The translations under genes were made by a program, and so were the position numbers. Source: an uncultured Duodenibacillus sp. (GTDB lineage Bacteria; Pseudomonadota; Gammaproteobacteria; Burkholderiales; Burkholderiaceae_F). From it: a DNA stretch of 64,000 nucleotides. This document shows, piece by piece, positions 62,769-64,000 of this stretch; within the stretch, counting starts at the first letter, position 1, and each line of letters starts with the position of its first letter. The notes under the pieces were generated by a model, which worked only from the letters and a program-made list of their open reading frames with translations, was not told the DNA's origin and made no database searches. Location: NCBI GenBank assembly GCA_944388865.1, contig CALXKM010000010.1, positions 1 through 64,000 of the forward strand, given 5' to 3'.

Positions 62769-64000
62769 ATGTGGCAAAAAAAATGGCAGACGTTCAAGCA
62801 TTCGCTGGAGGTTTATCGGCACCCGATAGCTGTGCGGATGTTCTTTCTCGGCTTTTCGTCCGGGCTGCCTCTTTTGCTCGTTTTCGGCACCCTTTCTTTT
62901 TGGATGCGAGAGTCAGGAGTCGATTTGAAAACCATCGGCTTCATGAGTTGGGCAGGGTTGTGCTGGGCTCTAAAGTGGGTCTGGGCTCCACTTGTCGATA
63001 GGCTCCCTATTCCGGTGCTGACGCGGCGCTTGGGACGGCGTCGGGCTTGGCTTATTGCGGCGCAGACAGCGCTTGTCGCGAGCTTGGCGGGCATGGCGAT
63101 GACAGATCCCGCAAGTCATCTTTCGGTGATGGCGCTTTTTGCCGTGGCGACAGCTTTTAGCGGCGCCACGCAGGATGTGGCGCTTGACGCCTACCGCATC
63201 GAGAGCGGATCGGAAAAAGAGCAGGCGGCATTTTTGGCGACCTATCAGACTGGCTACAGACTGGCCATGATCTGGGCCGGCGCTGGGGCGCTGGCCATTG
63301 CTGCTGCCGCCGAAGGATCGGCGCTCGGCGCTTGGCGTACTGCGTATCTTGCCATGGCGGGAAGTGCTTTGATCGGCCCGATTGCCGTGCTGATGAGCCC
63401 GGAGCCGCAGAGGCCGACGCAAGTCGTTGACAGAATGCCTGCTCAGGGCATCGCCGCGTGGATTTATTCGGCGGCGTGTCTGCCTTTTCTTGATTTTTTC
63501 AAGCGCTTCGGTTGGTGGGCGCTTGTGATCTTGCTTTTGATCGCGACTTATCGTATCAGCGATGTGGTAATGGGGGTGATGGCAAATCCCTTTTATGCTG
63601 ATTTGGGTTTTAGCAAACAAGAGGTTGCCGCGGTGAGCAAGGTCTTCGGCGTCATTATGACGCTGGTCGGCGCTTTTGTGGGGGGCGTTGTGGCTGTGCG
63701 CATCGGCGTGATGCGAACGCTCTTTCTCGGAGCTGTTCTTTCTGCCGCTACCAATCTTCTTTTTGCCGCTCTTGCGCTGCGCGGGCACGATATGGCATTT
63801 CTCGTTTTTACGGTAAGCGCAGACAATCTGGCCGCCGGCATTGCTTCTGTTGCTTTTCTGGCCTATTTGTCGGGCTTGACGAATGTAGCTTATTCAGCGA
63901 CTCAGTACGCGCTTTTTTCCTCTGTGATGCTGACCCTGCCGAAGTTCCTGGCGGGTTTTTCCGGTGCTGCCGTTGAGTCGCTTGGATACAACGGATTCTT
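62769..64000 (+). CDS. AmpG-like MFS permease (partial, runs off the window)
   Basis: The ATG at 62769 opens a frame that stays open to the window end (410 codons). It begins HPIAVRMFFLGFSSGLPLLL, continues TLSFWMRESGVDLKTIGFMS and KWVWAPLVDRLPIP, with DVALDAYRIE, all AmpG-family features, and many membrane helices. AmpG imports anhydro-muropeptides for cell-wall recycling. The C-terminus is missing. Confidence 0.85.
   Translation, partial: MWQKKWQTFKHSLEVYRHPIAVRMFFLGFSSGLPLLLVFGTLSFWMRESGVDLKTIGFMSWAGLCWALKWVWAPLVDRLPIPVLTRRLGRRRAWLIAAQTALVASLAGMAMTDPASHLSVMALFAVATAFSGATQDVALDAYRIESGSEKEQAAFLATYQTGYRLAMIWAGAGALAIAAAAEGSALGAWRTAYLAMAGSALIGPIAVLMSPEPQRPTQVVDRMPAQGIAAWIYSAACLPFLDFFKRFGWWALVILLLIATYRISDVVMGVMANPFYADLGFSKQEVAAVSKVFGVIMTLVGAFVGGVVAVRIGVMRTLFLGAVLSAATNLLFAALALRGHDMAFLVFTVSADNLAAGIASVAFLAYLSGLTNVAYSATQYALFSSVMLTLPKFLAGFSGAAVESLGYNGF

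Overview
The window looks like the chromosomal replication-origin neighbourhood of a betaproteobacterium of the order Burkholderiales. Protein character (menaquinone-type prenyltransferase, FadH-like and fumarate-reductase-like flavoproteins, a DUF3683-type FAD/Fe-S fusion dehydrogenase, birA-coaX-SPOR order) suggests a Sutterellaceae-like gut anaerobe or microaerophile. That family assignment is inference from gene content and protein feel, not from a search.

Layout. 1-2.5 kb: the tail of a flavoprotein reductase, hemE, a DUF167 gene and a universal stress protein. 2.7-9.8 kb (minus strand): the complete F1Fo ATP synthase operon atpI-B-E-F-H-A-G-D-C. 9.9-14.4 kb (minus): parB, parA, rsmG, mnmG. 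14.4-16.4 kb: five parS-type palindromes that flank a 557-codon transposase-derived gene. 16.4-21.0 kb: mnmE, a small membrane ORF, and the yidC-yidD-rnpA-rpmH operon. 21.6-26.9 kb (plus): dnaA, dnaN, gyrB. 27-30.1 kb: a 5'-nucleotidase and a catalytically degenerate old-yellow-enzyme/FadH-like flavoprotein. 30.1-30.4 kb: an AT-rich intergenic segment with a cluster of DnaA boxes, the best oriC candidate in the window. 30.5-39.6 kb: a Crp-like regulator, a BON lipoprotein, lipA-menA-lipB-ybeD and a dacA-like gene lacking all three penicillin-binding-protein catalytic motifs, then a hydrolase, birA, coaX, a SPOR protein and a HIT protein. 39.6-50.1 kb: a 1314-residue FAD/Fe-S fusion dehydrogenase divergent from gltBD. 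50.4-56.4 kb: a broken metallo-beta-lactamase-fold gene facing a MerR regulator with a classic 19-bp-spacer promoter, ilvA, a small unknown protein, an M20 peptidase and rlpA. 56.7-64 kb: gatCAB, a DUF805 protein, pyrE, an exonuclease III, an RsuA-type pseudouridine synthase, and the start of an AmpG-like permease running off the window.

How it works together. The core is the classic origin-linked set: initiation (dnaA, dnaN, gyrB), segregation (parA, parB, parS), ribosome and tRNA maturation (rpmH, rnpA, rsmG, mnmG, mnmE), membrane insertion (yidC, yidD) and energy (atp). Around it lie cell-envelope genes (dacA-like, rlpA, ampG, SPOR and BON proteins), lipoate and biotin/CoA cofactor genes, and nitrogen assimilation (gltBD). 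The most unusual items are the putative oriC placed about 9 kb from dnaA, the degenerate transposase gene embedded in the parS cluster, and two apparent pseudoenzymes (DacA-like and FadH-like). No rRNA, tRNA or CRISPR was seen.
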